Source: Bacteriovoracaceae bacterium UBA2394 (GTDB lineage Bacteria; Bdellovibrionota; UBA2394). Taken from it: a stretch of 16,972 nucleotides of DNA. A program made the translations under genes and the position numbers. The notes under the pieces are model-generated. The model did no database searches. It was not told the origin of the DNA and saw only the letters and a program-made list of their open reading frames with translations. Where the stretch lies: the NCBI GenBank assembly GCA_002343335.1, contig DDSI01000125.1:10643-27614 (forward strand). The letters run 5' to 3'. This document shows positions 1 through 6,932 of the stretch, piece by piece; the stretch's first letter is position 1; each line of letters begins with the position of its first letter.

Positions 1-41
1 GAAAAATTTACTGAAAGAAATTTCTTAAGCGAAATTTTCAT
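1..41 (-). CDS. Start of an unidentified gene, cut by the window edge
   Basis: An ATG at 41-39 on the minus strand opens a frame that runs off the window edge. It encodes MKISLKKFLSVNF, a lysine-rich start followed by hydrophobic residues, which would suit a signal peptide or membrane anchor. A purine-rich AAGGGGG lies 8 bases upstream of the ATG, a good ribosome binding site. The gene follows the pilQ operon in the same direction, beyond a probable terminator. A weak promoter candidate (TTGTCA, 15 bases, TAAACT) lies between the two. Only 13 codons are visible, so no function can be given. Confidence 0.4.
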   Translation of the reverse strand, partial: MKISLKKFLSVNF

Positions 42-134
42 GGACAGATCCCCCTTAGGATTTGCGAACGTACAACAGTTCAAGTTTAGCTGAGAGCACG
101 TCCTGACAAGATGCCCCATAGAGGGAAGAAAGAT

Positions 135-167
135 TTAGAATGGCGCAATGAGCTAGCGCCATTCTAA
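135..167 (-). terminator. Probable intrinsic terminator of the pil operon
   Basis: A perfect 12-bp inverted repeat (135-146 against 156-167) with a 9-base loop starts 18 bases past the pilQ stop codon. Read on the minus strand, the stem is followed by a moderately T-rich stretch (ATCTTTCTT). The T tract is imperfect, but position and stem quality fit a rho-independent terminator for the pilM-Q operon. No T tract follows it on the plus strand, so it is probably unidirectional. Confidence 0.6.
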
Positions 168-185
168 GAGTGAGAAGTAACCAGA

Positions 186-2423
186 TTACGGCTCAAGTTC
201 CGACGCTCCTTGCGGAGTCGTTGCGGCAGTTCGGAGATCATTCAAGATGTAGGGCGTAATGAAGATAAGCGTCTCTTCACGCTGCGTTCCTCGCGCCGTT
301 CCCTTGAAGAGCCAACCGAGAACTGGAATATCCATCAAGTAAGGTACACCAGATTTACCCTTCGTTTCAGATTCTCGAAACACGCCGCCTAGCACCGCGG
401 TTTGCCCACTCTTCACGAGCATTTCCGTCTGCGCTTGGCGAATCAAGATCGACAAGTTTCCACCCACGGATTGACCGCCGGGCTCATCGCTCTTCGTTGC
501 GACCTTCATGATCACTGCACCGTCACTCGTAATCTGCGGCGTTACAGAGATTTCGATACCTGCTTCTTGAAATTGCACGTTCGAACCGTCAGAGCTGGAA
601 GACAAGAACGGAATTTTTGTCCCTTGGATAATCTTGGCCGATCGATTATCGAGCACGGTCACACTGGGTCTTGAGACAACTCGCGCCAGCGACTCGGTTT
701 CCGCATATTGCAGACGAAGATCGAGATTAAAGATGTCGTTAATGGATCCCACCCGCAAACCCAGAGAACTTCCGGAGCTCGTGGGAAGAGCATCGACAGC
801 AAAACTCGAGCTCACAGGCGCTGAATCCGGCTGACCTGTGAAGGTGATATCTCTGGGAAACGTAATTCCGCGAGATTTTCCATTCGTCTGATCCAAGTGC
901 ATCGTGGGTCCCCATTGAATACCCAAGCTGCGGTTGAATTGGTCGTTGGCCTGAACGATCCTACTCTCAATTCGAACTTGAGGAGTTTGAGTATCGAGCG
1001 CTTTGATCAGATTCTCCACTCGAGAAATATGCTCACGAATATCTTTGACGATTAACGTGTTCGTTCGACTGTCTGTATCGATCGTTCCTCGCTCGGAAAG
1101 AAGATTTTTTAAACGATCTTTCATTTCATCCGCTGTGGCGTAGTTCACATTGATGAGTTTCAAACGCAAAGGCTCCAACTGCTTCGCCGCTTTATCATTG
1201 GCGAGAGCGACTTCTCGCTCTTTTTTGAGTTTTTCAACGGGAGCAACTCGCAAAATATTTCCATGCTGAACTTTATCCAAGCCGAGCGTCGTAAGAATAA
1301 TATCCAACGCTTGATCCCACGGCACATCGATCAACTTCACGGTGACCTTTCCTTTTACGTCGTCACCCGTGACGATGTTTAGTCGAGAAACATCCGCCAA
1401 CAATCGGAGCACATCTTGAATGTCTGCGTCTTGAAATTCGAGTGACACTCGTTTTCCCGTATAGACCTTTGAGTCGAGCTCGGTCAGAAGCGAGGTTCCT
1501 TCCGTCAGCCCGGCGCTCGGAATATCTTGCGAATCCACCCCTTTGACGATCTTGGAATTTTGGTCTCGCTCCTTTTTAGAATTGCGCTGAGGCAAAGGAA
1601 CGGGAGTTGGAAAATTAGATTCCGCTGCATCGGCCGGCATCGCTACTTCAGGAACGGGAGTCGGAGCGGGCGCAGGTTCGGGCGCCACTTCAGGAAGTGG
1701 AGCAGGCGTGGGCGCTTCTGCTACTTGAGGAACCGTCAGATCTGGAACAGGCGCGGGTACCGCGGGCGCGAGGTCGACAGCCGGTGCAGGCATCGGCTCT
1801 GGCGCCACTTCAGGAAGCGGAGCCGGAGCGGGCGCTTCTGCCATCGGAGACAAATCCGTTCCCACCGTCGGACTGCCTGTCGAAATCGAAGGCAAATCAG
1901 TGGATGGAGCCGGAGATGGAACGTCTGGAGCGATGGGTGCCACGGCAGAATCAGGAACAGGAGCAGCTGCATCTGCCATCGGCATAGCTGCCGCACCGGA
2001 GAGTACGCGAACCTTCAACGATCCGCCTTCCACATTTGCGACGTAATTGGCGGCGGAAGCTAACATCAGCTCCACTCGCACTACGGAAGACAGTGAGTCT
2101 TCAAGCGAACTTACTTTCACTTCTTGCACGCTTCCAACGCCTGGCATGCTCGTGGGAACGCCGGATTCAAGCCTTGCATCGATCAAATCGATGACCACTT
2201 TATCGGGATCCGACAATTTAAAGACATTGTACTTGGGCTCGCCCGATCCACGGATATTGAGTTCAGCGTCGCCGCCTAAATCAGCGACGTCGATTCCTGA
2301 AATCGTTACGAGATTTCCAGCCAACTCGGCATTCTCCACCTCGGCCTTTCGCTTCGACGAACAACCTTGTCCCAACCAACTCCCCACAAATAAGACGATG
2401 AGGAAAATCTTCCATCGATTCAT
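186..2423 (-). CDS. pilQ: PilQ, type IV pilus outer-membrane secretin
   Basis: PilQ forms the outer-membrane channel through which the type IV pilus passes. The 745-residue protein has a hydrophobic N-terminus ending in Cys21. An AMIN-type domain follows (about 37-140, likely peptidoglycan binding), then a Pro/Ala-rich linker (about 145-280) with two related blocks 40 residues apart. Next come a secretin N0/STN domain (about 322-395) and an N1 domain (about 418-495). The secretin pore domain (about 550-735) contains SRPSVTVLDN and ends in the usual VPYLMDIPVLGWLF and EETLIFITPYIL signatures. It is the last gene of pilM-N-O-P-Q. Its ATG overlaps the pilP stop by ATGA, with AAGGGGG upstream. 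Oddly, Cys21 follows LGQG, a non-canonical lipobox. PilQ usually has an ordinary signal peptide and a separate lipoprotein pilotin. Confidence 0.96.
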   Translation of the reverse strand: MNRWKIFLIVLFVGSWLGQGCSSKRKAEVENAELAGNLVTISGIDVADLGGDAELNIRGSGEPKYNVFKLSDPDKVVIDLIDARLESGVPTSMPGVGSVQEVKVSSLEDSLSSVVRVELMLASAANYVANVEGGSLKVRVLSGAAAMPMADAAAPVPDSAVAPIAPDVPSPAPSTDLPSISTGSPTVGTDLSPMAEAPAPAPLPEVAPEPMPAPAVDLAPAVPAPVPDLTVPQVAEAPTPAPLPEVAPEPAPAPTPVPEVAMPADAAESNFPTPVPLPQRNSKKERDQNSKIVKGVDSQDIPSAGLTEGTSLLTELDSKVYTGKRVSLEFQDADIQDVLRLLADVSRLNIVTGDDVKGKVTVKLIDVPWDQALDIILTTLGLDKVQHGNILRVAPVEKLKKEREVALANDKAAKQLEPLRLKLINVNYATADEMKDRLKNLLSERGTIDTDSRTNTLIVKDIREHISRVENLIKALDTQTPQVRIESRIVQANDQFNRSLGIQWGPTMHLDQTNGKSRGITFPRDITFTGQPDSAPVSSSFAVDALPTSSGSSLGLRVGSINDIFNLDLRLQYAETESLARVVSRPSVTVLDNRSAKIIQGTKIPFLSSSSDGSNVQFQEAGIEISVTPQITSDGAVIMKVATKSDEPGGQSVGGNLSILIRQAQTEMLVKSGQTAVLGGVFRESETKGKSGVPYLMDIPVLGWLFKGTARGTQREETLIFITPYILNDLRTAATTPQGASELEP
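1681..1842 (-). repeat. Two 42-bp copies in the PilQ Pro-rich linker
   Basis: Bases 1681-1722 and 1801-1842 are near-identical copies exactly 120 bases apart. They encode EAPTPAPLPEVAPEP and EAPAPAPLPEVAPEP in the linker between the AMIN and N0 domains. The mismatches are mostly at third codon positions. The pattern fits an in-frame duplication that lengthened a flexible periplasmic spacer and has since been kept by selection on the protein. Confidence 0.75.
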
Positions 2424-2911
2424 TTGCCTTTTTCCCCCTTACTTAGCTTCATCACGTATTCGCTTACGATTAGCTTTCCGAGCGGATCTCGAAATTCTTC
2501 CGCAACGACGACTTCATTTTTCAAAATTCTGAGAACTGATCCTCGATTACGACCGATCTTGGTCCCGCGCGTGATCACGTGTCCCTTGCCTTCGCCGTCT
2601 CTCACCAGAGCGCGAGGATTTGAAATTCCATAAAGAATTCCCGTCAGCTGAAATTTCGACAGATCAAAATTCAAAAGGGGATCGGCGTTGCGATCGGCAT
2701 CCGCAGATTTGTCTAAGATGAAAGGTCGAAAGGGATCTCTCTTTCCAAAAGGATTGTAGGTGTAATTCATCGCATCGGGTACCGGAGAATCCGCGGCCGC
2801 AGCGGGCGCAGTCTCTTTTGCCGGCGGTGGGGCGATTTGTTCGACTGCAGGTGGCTCGCCTCCCGTCTGCAGGGTCAGAAGAATCGCAATCTGATTAAGC
2901 ACTGCGATCAT
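2420..2911 (-). CDS. pilP: PilP, type IV pilus assembly protein
   Basis: PilP links the inner-membrane PilN/PilO complex to the N0 domain of PilQ in the periplasm. The 163-residue product has a short hydrophobic N-terminus (MIAVLNQIAILLTLQ), then a disordered Pro/Ala-rich linker to about residue 45. The conserved PilP entry motif NPFGKRDPFRPF follows, then a compact beta domain (about 75-160, with LTGILYG and ALVRDGEGKGHVITRGTKIG). I chose the ATG at 2911, which overlaps the pilO stop as ATGA. An upstream in-frame ATG at 2950 would place 13 extra residues inside pilO. PilP is usually an inner-membrane lipoprotein, but no cysteine is present near this N-terminus with either start, so lipidation looks absent. 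The gene overlaps pilQ by ATGA. Confidence 0.93.
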   Translation of the reverse strand: MIAVLNQIAILLTLQTGGEPPAVEQIAPPPAKETAPAAAADSPVPDAMNYTYNPFGKRDPFRPFILDKSADADRNADPLLNFDLSKFQLTGILYGISNPRALVRDGEGKGHVITRGTKIGRNRGSVLRILKNEVVVAEEFRDPLGKLIVSEYVMKLSKGEKGK

Positions 2912-3483
2912 CCTCCGCTCCCCAAAAACATAAAGGTGGTAGCTGTGCAATTTACACTAATCGTGACGTCCTTATCTTTGCCCGTGCTCGATGTGACTTC
3001 GATGTCAGCGACATTCACGATTCGAGAAAGTTTTCCAATACGATCAAAGAAGAGCGCCACTTCATGGTAGGAGCCTACTAAGCTCAACTTAATGGGAACC
3101 TCGGCATAAAGCTTACGTGCAGATTCAGAACCCGGCTGAAAGGTTTTAAATTCCACACCGGATTTACGACCGAGCGTGTAAATATCCCTCAAAAGGGTGG
3201 GGATTTCTTTTTCCCGCGGGAGCTGAGTTAAGGCGACTCGAAGATCTTCTTCCAATTTTTTGGTATTTTGTTGAAACGTCTGTAAATCGTCGGCGACAGC
3301 TTTTTGTTCCTTATATTTTCGATCGAGCTCTTGGTACTCCATCTGAGCTGCCAGAATTTTTTGCTCCAGCGGCTTCCACTGCATGTAGTTGAAGTAAGCA
3401 ACTAGTGCCAAAGCCAACACGACGAGCACAAGGGCCTTTTGCCAGAGCTTCACTTTATTCAATTTATCGATCACTGGGGCCAT
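2908..3483 (-). CDS. pilO: PilO, type IV pilus inner-membrane assembly protein
   Basis: PilO pairs with PilN in the inner-membrane alignment subcomplex and reaches into the periplasm. The 191-residue protein has a short cytoplasmic N-terminus and one transmembrane helix (about 16-34). A charged coiled coil follows (about 36-90), then a ferredoxin-like periplasmic domain (about 95-190), with LPREKEIPTLLRDIYTLGRKSGVEF at its start and SYHEVALFFDRIGKLSRIVNV in the middle. It starts 13 bases after pilN. AGAGG lies 4 bases before the ATG, within a 13-base block also found at the fimT-like start. The stop overlaps the pilP ATG. Size and architecture are typical of the family. Confidence 0.94.
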   Translation of the reverse strand: MAPVIDKLNKVKLWQKALVLVVLALALVAYFNYMQWKPLEQKILAAQMEYQELDRKYKEQKAVADDLQTFQQNTKKLEEDLRVALTQLPREKEIPTLLRDIYTLGRKSGVEFKTFQPGSESARKLYAEVPIKLSLVGSYHEVALFFDRIGKLSRIVNVADIEVTSSTGKDKDVTISVNCTATTFMFLGSGG

Positions 3484-3496
3484 AATGCCTCTATTA

Positions 3497-4042
3497 TTAA
3501 ACGTCGTATTTTACAGTTGCCGTTATCGTAAACCGATGAAGTTTCATTCCGTCCTGTTCAACACCACTTACGATGCTCAACTGAGCATTTGAAAAATGTT
3601 TTGCCGTTTTTAAAGAATCGAGAAGATCTGCGATCACCGGCCCGCTCTCTGCAGTTCCTTCGATCGTCACCTTCTTTCCAGCTTCCTTGAACGACGAGAT
3701 CCACAATCTCTTAGGAACAATCTCGGTGAGCTCATCCATCATTTTCACAGGACCTGCGCGCCCTTTTTCCAATGCACGAATGACGCCAAGCTGTTCTTCG
3801 AGGAGTTGGGCTTGGCGCTTATATTTTTCAACCTCTCCCACTCGTGCTTTCAGCTCTTCAATCTCTCTTTGTTTCTGGGCGATCTCCGCCTGTTTCTGAG
3901 CAAGCTCAGCAGCTTTTTGCATTACGAGAAAATAACAAGCGCCGGCCACAGCGAGTAAAACGATTACGCCAAAAATTCCTTGAAAAATCAGCGGCTGCGA
4001 TTTTCGAGATTTCGGAACTGGCAATAGGTTAATACGAATCAT
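3497..4042 (-). CDS. pilN: PilN, type IV pilus inner-membrane assembly protein
   Basis: PilN is the inner-membrane partner of PilO. Its cytoplasmic tail docks onto PilM. The 181-residue protein begins MIRINLLPVP, which carries the invariant INLLP motif that binds PilM. A transmembrane helix follows (about 18-41), then a long Gln/Glu/Lys coiled coil (about 42-95), and a C-terminal ferredoxin-like fold (about 100-181). The ATG overlaps the pilM stop as ATGA, which suggests translational coupling of these two directly interacting proteins. Confidence 0.95.
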   Translation of the reverse strand: MIRINLLPVPKSRKSQPLIFQGIFGVIVLLAVAGACYFLVMQKAAELAQKQAEIAQKQREIEELKARVGEVEKYKRQAQLLEEQLGVIRALEKGRAGPVKMMDELTEIVPKRLWISSFKEAGKKVTIEGTAESGPVIADLLDSLKTAKHFSNAQLSIVSGVEQDGMKLHRFTITATVKYDV

Positions 4043-5118
4043 GAGGGTTTATCCGCCAATCTTCGAGAGGCCAGTCCCATGGCGACAGTCGCCATCGGTG
4101 CCACATCTCTGAGGTAATCAGGATCAAATTCTTTTGGATTGTAGGCAACGTTTCGAAAGGGATCGGCCAATTCGACCTTGGTATTCAAAGTCGTTTCCAA
4201 GGCATGTTTTAAGCCTGCAATCTTAGCGGTGCCACCGCTCAAAATGAGTCGACTCAACGTAAGACCCGCAGCGGTCGCTAAATAAAAATCGATGCTTCGT
4301 TGAATTTCAACGGCAAGCGCTTCCGAAGTGCTACGCAAAATTGCTCCCACCTCTTGCGGCACGACCGCTTCCGTTGTGGAATGAGCTGCTGAACTTAAAT
4401 TTCCGCCAAGTTTTAACGCTTCCGCCTCTTCATAACTGACGTTGAGCTGCTTTTGGATTTCTTCGGTAAATTGATTGCCACCCATGTTGATGTCCCGAGT
4501 GAAGGCGGTCACACCATTACTGAGCACATTGATATTCACTAAACTTGCACCCACATTGACGAGCGCTACAGTTTCTCCGGGCTGAAAAGTTTCATTCATG
4601 TCGAAGGAGTTTTCGATGGCAAAGCACGCTACGTCGACGATCAAAGGCTTCAAACCAGCCTCCGCAACGACAGCGGTGTATTCCTGAATGATATCTTTTT
4701 TCGCAGCGACCAATAGGACGTCCATTTGCCCGGCATCTTCGGCGCCTCTGTTCAAAACCTGTGTGTCGAGATTTACATCGTTCACCGAGAACGGAATGTA
4801 TTGCTCAGCTTCCCACTGAATACTTTCAGCTAATTCTTCTTCGGTCATGGACGGCAGAGTAATTTTTTTAATAATGACGGAGTGTCCGGAAACACTCGTG
4901 GAAACTTCTCTGGCTTTGATTCGGTGACGAGCAATCAGATCGCGAATGCCTTCGACAACAGCAGCGGAATTCATGATCGCTCCATCGACGATGGCTTCAG
5001 GAGGAAGTTTATGAAGGCCAAATTTTACGAGCCTCCACGAACCGCCTTTTGCTTCCTTCAGCTCAACGACCTTGATGGAATGACTTCCAATGTCTAATCC
5101 AATGAGTCCTCTAGCCAT
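4039..5118 (-). CDS. pilM: PilM, actin-like type IV pilus assembly ATPase
   Basis: PilM is a cytoplasmic actin/FtsA-fold protein that binds the PilN N-terminal tail and transmits signals to the pilus motor. The 359 residues include the phosphate-1 motif GLDIGSHSIKVVEL (7-20) and the family motif SIQWEAEQYIPF. A phosphate-2-like segment (VALVNVGASLVNINV) and an adenosine-like LILSGGTAKIAGL are also present. Length matches the family. It is the first gene of pilM-N-O-P-Q, with about 220 bases of non-coding DNA upstream that should hold the operon promoter. The ribosome binding site is weak (AAGGA about 13 bases upstream), but the start fits the family N-terminus. Confidence 0.96.
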   Translation of the reverse strand: MARGLIGLDIGSHSIKVVELKEAKGGSWRLVKFGLHKLPPEAIVDGAIMNSAAVVEGIRDLIARHRIKAREVSTSVSGHSVIIKKITLPSMTEEELAESIQWEAEQYIPFSVNDVNLDTQVLNRGAEDAGQMDVLLVAAKKDIIQEYTAVVAEAGLKPLIVDVACFAIENSFDMNETFQPGETVALVNVGASLVNINVLSNGVTAFTRDINMGGNQFTEEIQKQLNVSYEEAEALKLGGNLSSAAHSTTEAVVPQEVGAILRSTSEALAVEIQRSIDFYLATAAGLTLSRLILSGGTAKIAGLKHALETTLNTKVELADPFRNVAYNPKEFDPDYLRDVAPMATVAMGLASRRLADKPS

Positions 5119-5191
5119 GACAAACCGTGCTTCCTTGCAGTGCTAACCCTTGAGTAAAACAGGCACGAAATGCGCCATATTCCCCTTCATT

Positions 5192-5220
5192 ATGGTATAG
5201 CCCTCAACTCTCAGGTGCAA
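5192..5220 (-). promoter_or_regulatory. Candidate sigma-70-type promoter of pilM-Q
   Basis: On the minus strand, TTGCAC (5220-5215) is followed after 17 bases by TACCAT (5197-5192), about 75 bases before the pilM ATG. The -35 match is poor and the -10 match is 4 of 6. An overlapping CATAAT is closer to consensus but badly spaced. I found no properly spaced sigma-54 (GG-N10-GC) element with good flanks here. This is the best candidate in the pilV-pilM gap, not a firm call. Confidence 0.25.
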
Positions 5221-5247
5221 GTTTTCCAAGTAATTTCAATAACTTAG

Positions 5248-5282
5248 GAGCGACGCATCAGGCGCATTGCGCTGGATCGCTC
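5248..5282 (-). other. Imperfect inverted repeat between pilV-like gene and pilM
   Basis: The outer arms GAGCGA and TCGCTC (6 bp) enclose an offset inner 4-bp stem (CGCA/TGCG) with a 5-base bulge on one side. It lies about 58 bases past the pilV-like stop, in the 221-base gap before pilM. It could be a weak terminator or attenuator separating the minor pilin genes from pilM-Q. The T tract is poor, so the function is open. Confidence 0.3.
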
Positions 5283-5339
5283 GGTCATCCAAATGCCTAA
5301 AAGTGCGAATAATTTCCCGAGGTGACGGTGGCGGATAGC

Positions 5340-5978
5340 TTACTGCGTCTTTGTTGTGGAGAGTCGAATGTTTCTCCACTTCCCGAATTTATCTTTCCAG
5401 AGCACGACAACCGCAAGGTCAACACCATCGGTTGCAGCCGTGATTCGATACATTCGAATGTATTCTCGTTGCGCGAGCGTTTGGGTCGAAAGCGAACAAA
5501 AACCTCCCGCTTTCGCAAATCGAGAGCCTCCTTGTAAAGTCGCGAAGGTCGTATCGAATGTGGAAGGAGTTGTCGCGGGTGTTGCAACGTCGTCAGAGGG
5601 GGCCTTTAAAATTCCCACGATTCCGCAGGATTGATTTTCAAGCGGCGGTCCAAAATCCGTGAACACTGAAAGCAAGCCAGAGTCTCGAATAATACCGCAG
5701 CTGGAACTTCCACCTGCGGATGAAGTTAGTAAATCGCCGGATGCACACTGCGCAGCCGTCAATGCGGACAGAGACTGTCTTTTTAGCGCTTCCATCAAAT
5801 CAGTCGCAATGGTGGTCGCATCCGAAATCTGCTGCGACAGGAGATTTGATCGTAAAACGACGACGGTAATTCCGGCCAGGCCGAGCAGTCCAATTGCCAA
5901 CACGAGCATTGCCACTAACACTTCCACCAGAGTGAAACCTCGTCGCAGATAGATTCGCATGGTTCGAATGATATTCAT
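5340..5978 (-). CDS. PilV-like minor prepilin
   Basis: This is a class III signal peptide (prepilin) protein, probably a minor pilin that helps prime the pilus tip. I chose the ATG at 5978, giving 212 residues. The leader MNIIRTMRIYLRRG ends in Gly before FTLVEVLVAM, with Glu at mature position 5 and a long hydrophobic helix typical of PilV/GspI-type pilins. PilD should cleave at G-F. The globular part has four cysteines, likely paired as disulfides, and ends in an LAVVVLWKDK strand common in PilV proteins. A GTG at 5990 would add four residues. The gene follows the FimT-like gene after a short gap, so the two are likely co-transcribed. PilV is the best family match, but sequence divergence keeps the name tentative. 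Confidence 0.85.
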   Translation of the reverse strand: MNIIRTMRIYLRRGFTLVEVLVAMLVLAIGLLGLAGITVVVLRSNLLSQQISDATTIATDLMEALKRQSLSALTAAQCASGDLLTSSAGGSSSCGIIRDSGLLSVFTDFGPPLENQSCGIVGILKAPSDDVATPATTPSTFDTTFATLQGGSRFAKAGGFCSLSTQTLAQREYIRMYRITAATDGVDLAVVVLWKDKFGKWRNIRLSTTKTQ

Positions 5979-6002
5979 CGATGGCCCCACTTTATTGGTT
6001 TA

Positions 6003-6767
6003 CTAGAAACAATTGTCGTTGCCGCCTGTACCGCGAGTACCTTTAGAACATTTGATCGCATCCACATTGCCTCCACTTCCTACGGAAATGATGTAAGCCG
6101 GGCAGTCATCGGCTGAGGCAGGATTGCAATCGTCAAATCCAACCTGAAGGACAGCTTTATTGCCATTGGTCATCAAGCTGCCGTTCGGAATGTTTACGCC
6201 TGAAATGACATCTCCAAATTGAGAGCTGAAATAAAGCGAGTTACTGGAAACGGCTTCCGTGGTTTCAGCCCACTCGTCATCCAAATTTCCGATGTTGTCA
6301 TAGATGTTGGTGAATGCGATCCCCTTCGGCAGAGCTTGTGGTCGTCGATCAAAGTCCCAATTCGCATATCCATCTGAGGTGGATCCCGTCGCAGGAATGG
6401 CGCTTGTATTTTCACAAGTAGCGCCCGACGTGACACTCGAATTTCTTAGAATGGCGTAGTAACTTGCGGCGGCGCCGCTATCGATTTGAATCTTTTTATT
6501 CGCATTTTGAGCCACCGCATGGTCGCTCGCGGTGAGGCAGGTTTTTGTCTTACAAAATATGAATCGAGTCGCGCAGCCCTTAAACATCGCCGCCGATCTC
6601 GCATAACTCACGTCACTTACTAGTTGCTGCGCCGCCGCTTCCAAATTTCCGGTTCGCAGTCGAGACTGAATAGTAATGCCCCCAATAATCGCCAAAATGG
6701 TAGCGATGGCGACCGTGACCATCAATTCGACGAGAGTGAATCCCGAACCCCAGGGTCGTTTCGACAT
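6003..6767 (-). CDS. FimT/GspH-like minor prepilin
   Basis: This is a prepilin of the FimT/FimU/GspH type, a minor pilin likely placed at the pilus tip and, in some species, involved in DNA uptake. From the ATG at 6767 it has 254 residues. A short leader MSKRPWGSG precedes FTLVELMVTVAIATILAII, with Glu at mature position 5. The next segment (QLVSDVSYARSAAMFKGC) is characteristic of the GspH fold. The mature part carries eight cysteines, including one in the final NCF, suggesting several disulfides. An upstream ATG at 6866 is in frame, but that extension would run into the inverted-repeat element and spoil the short leader, so I rejected it. AGAGG sits very close to the ATG. Confidence 0.87.
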   Translation of the reverse strand: MSKRPWGSGFTLVELMVTVAIATILAIIGGITIQSRLRTGNLEAAAQQLVSDVSYARSAAMFKGCATRFIFCKTKTCLTASDHAVAQNANKKIQIDSGAAASYYAILRNSSVTSGATCENTSAIPATGSTSDGYANWDFDRRPQALPKGIAFTNIYDNIGNLDDEWAETTEAVSSNSLYFSSQFGDVISGVNIPNGSLMTNGNKAVLQVGFDDCNPASADDCPAYIISVGSGGNVDAIKCSKGTRGTGGNDNCF

Positions 6768-6809
6768 GCCTCTATTATGAACGTTTTTCAAAAAGAGAAA
6801 ATCTGAGCA

Positions 6810-6828
6810 CTGCGCAATTTCTGCGCAG
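6810..6828. promoter_or_regulatory. 7-bp perfect inverted repeat upstream of fimT-like gene
   Basis: CTGCGCA and TGCGCAG are separated by 5 bases, about 43 bases before the fimT-like ATG. On the minus strand a T-rich run (ATTTTCTCTTTTTG) follows 8 bases later. It could be a terminator for the sigma-54 activator gene or a dimeric operator for the minor pilin genes. The sequence alone does not decide between them. Confidence 0.35.
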
Positions 6829-6843
6829 CCAATCGGAGACGGT

Positions 6844-6922
6844 TTAATTGGGGACAGTATACTCAATTCCCTTTTTGTAAAAAGGGTGGCTAATGGGAAT
6901 TGAGTATACTGTCCCCAATTAA
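6844..6922. repeat. REP/MITE-like palindromic element with perfect 28-bp arms
   Basis: Bases 6844-6871 and 6895-6922 are exact reverse complements (28 of 28). Each arm contains GGGGACAGTATACT followed by CAATTCCC. The 23-base centre contains a second small hairpin (CCCTTTTT, GT, AAAAAGGG) that competes with the inner end of the large stem. The GGGGACAG core recalls extragenic palindromes associated with REP-type Y1 transposases; that link is from memory and not checked. It begins 10 bases past the stop of the sigma-54 activator and carries no coding sequence, so it would be non-autonomous. Confidence 0.85.
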
Positions 6923-6932
6923 CTGCAATGAA

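Noticed and set aside
1527..2063. 178-codon plus-strand open frame opposite pilQ
   Set aside because: It is antisense to the Pro/Ala-rich linker of PilQ and has an Arg-rich, low-complexity translation, as expected from GC-rich repeats read on the other strand.
2912..2950. Longer pilP start at 2950
   Set aside because: It would lie inside pilO and add 13 polar residues before the hydrophobic N-terminus. The ATG overlapping the pilO stop is more natural.
5205..5232. Sigma-54-like TTGGAAAACTTGCAC upstream of pilM (minus strand)
   Set aside because: The GG to GC spacing is 7 bases, far from the required 10.
6806..6837. Sigma-54-like TTGGCTG...TTGCGC upstream of the fimT-like gene (minus strand)
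   Set aside because: The GG to GC spacing is 13 bases, not the required 10, so it cannot serve as a standard -24/-12 promoter.
6768..6866. Upstream extension of the fimT-like gene to an ATG at 6866
   Set aside because: It would run into the inverted-repeat element and give a 42-residue leader before the prepilin cleavage site. The ATG at 6767 gives a normal short leader.
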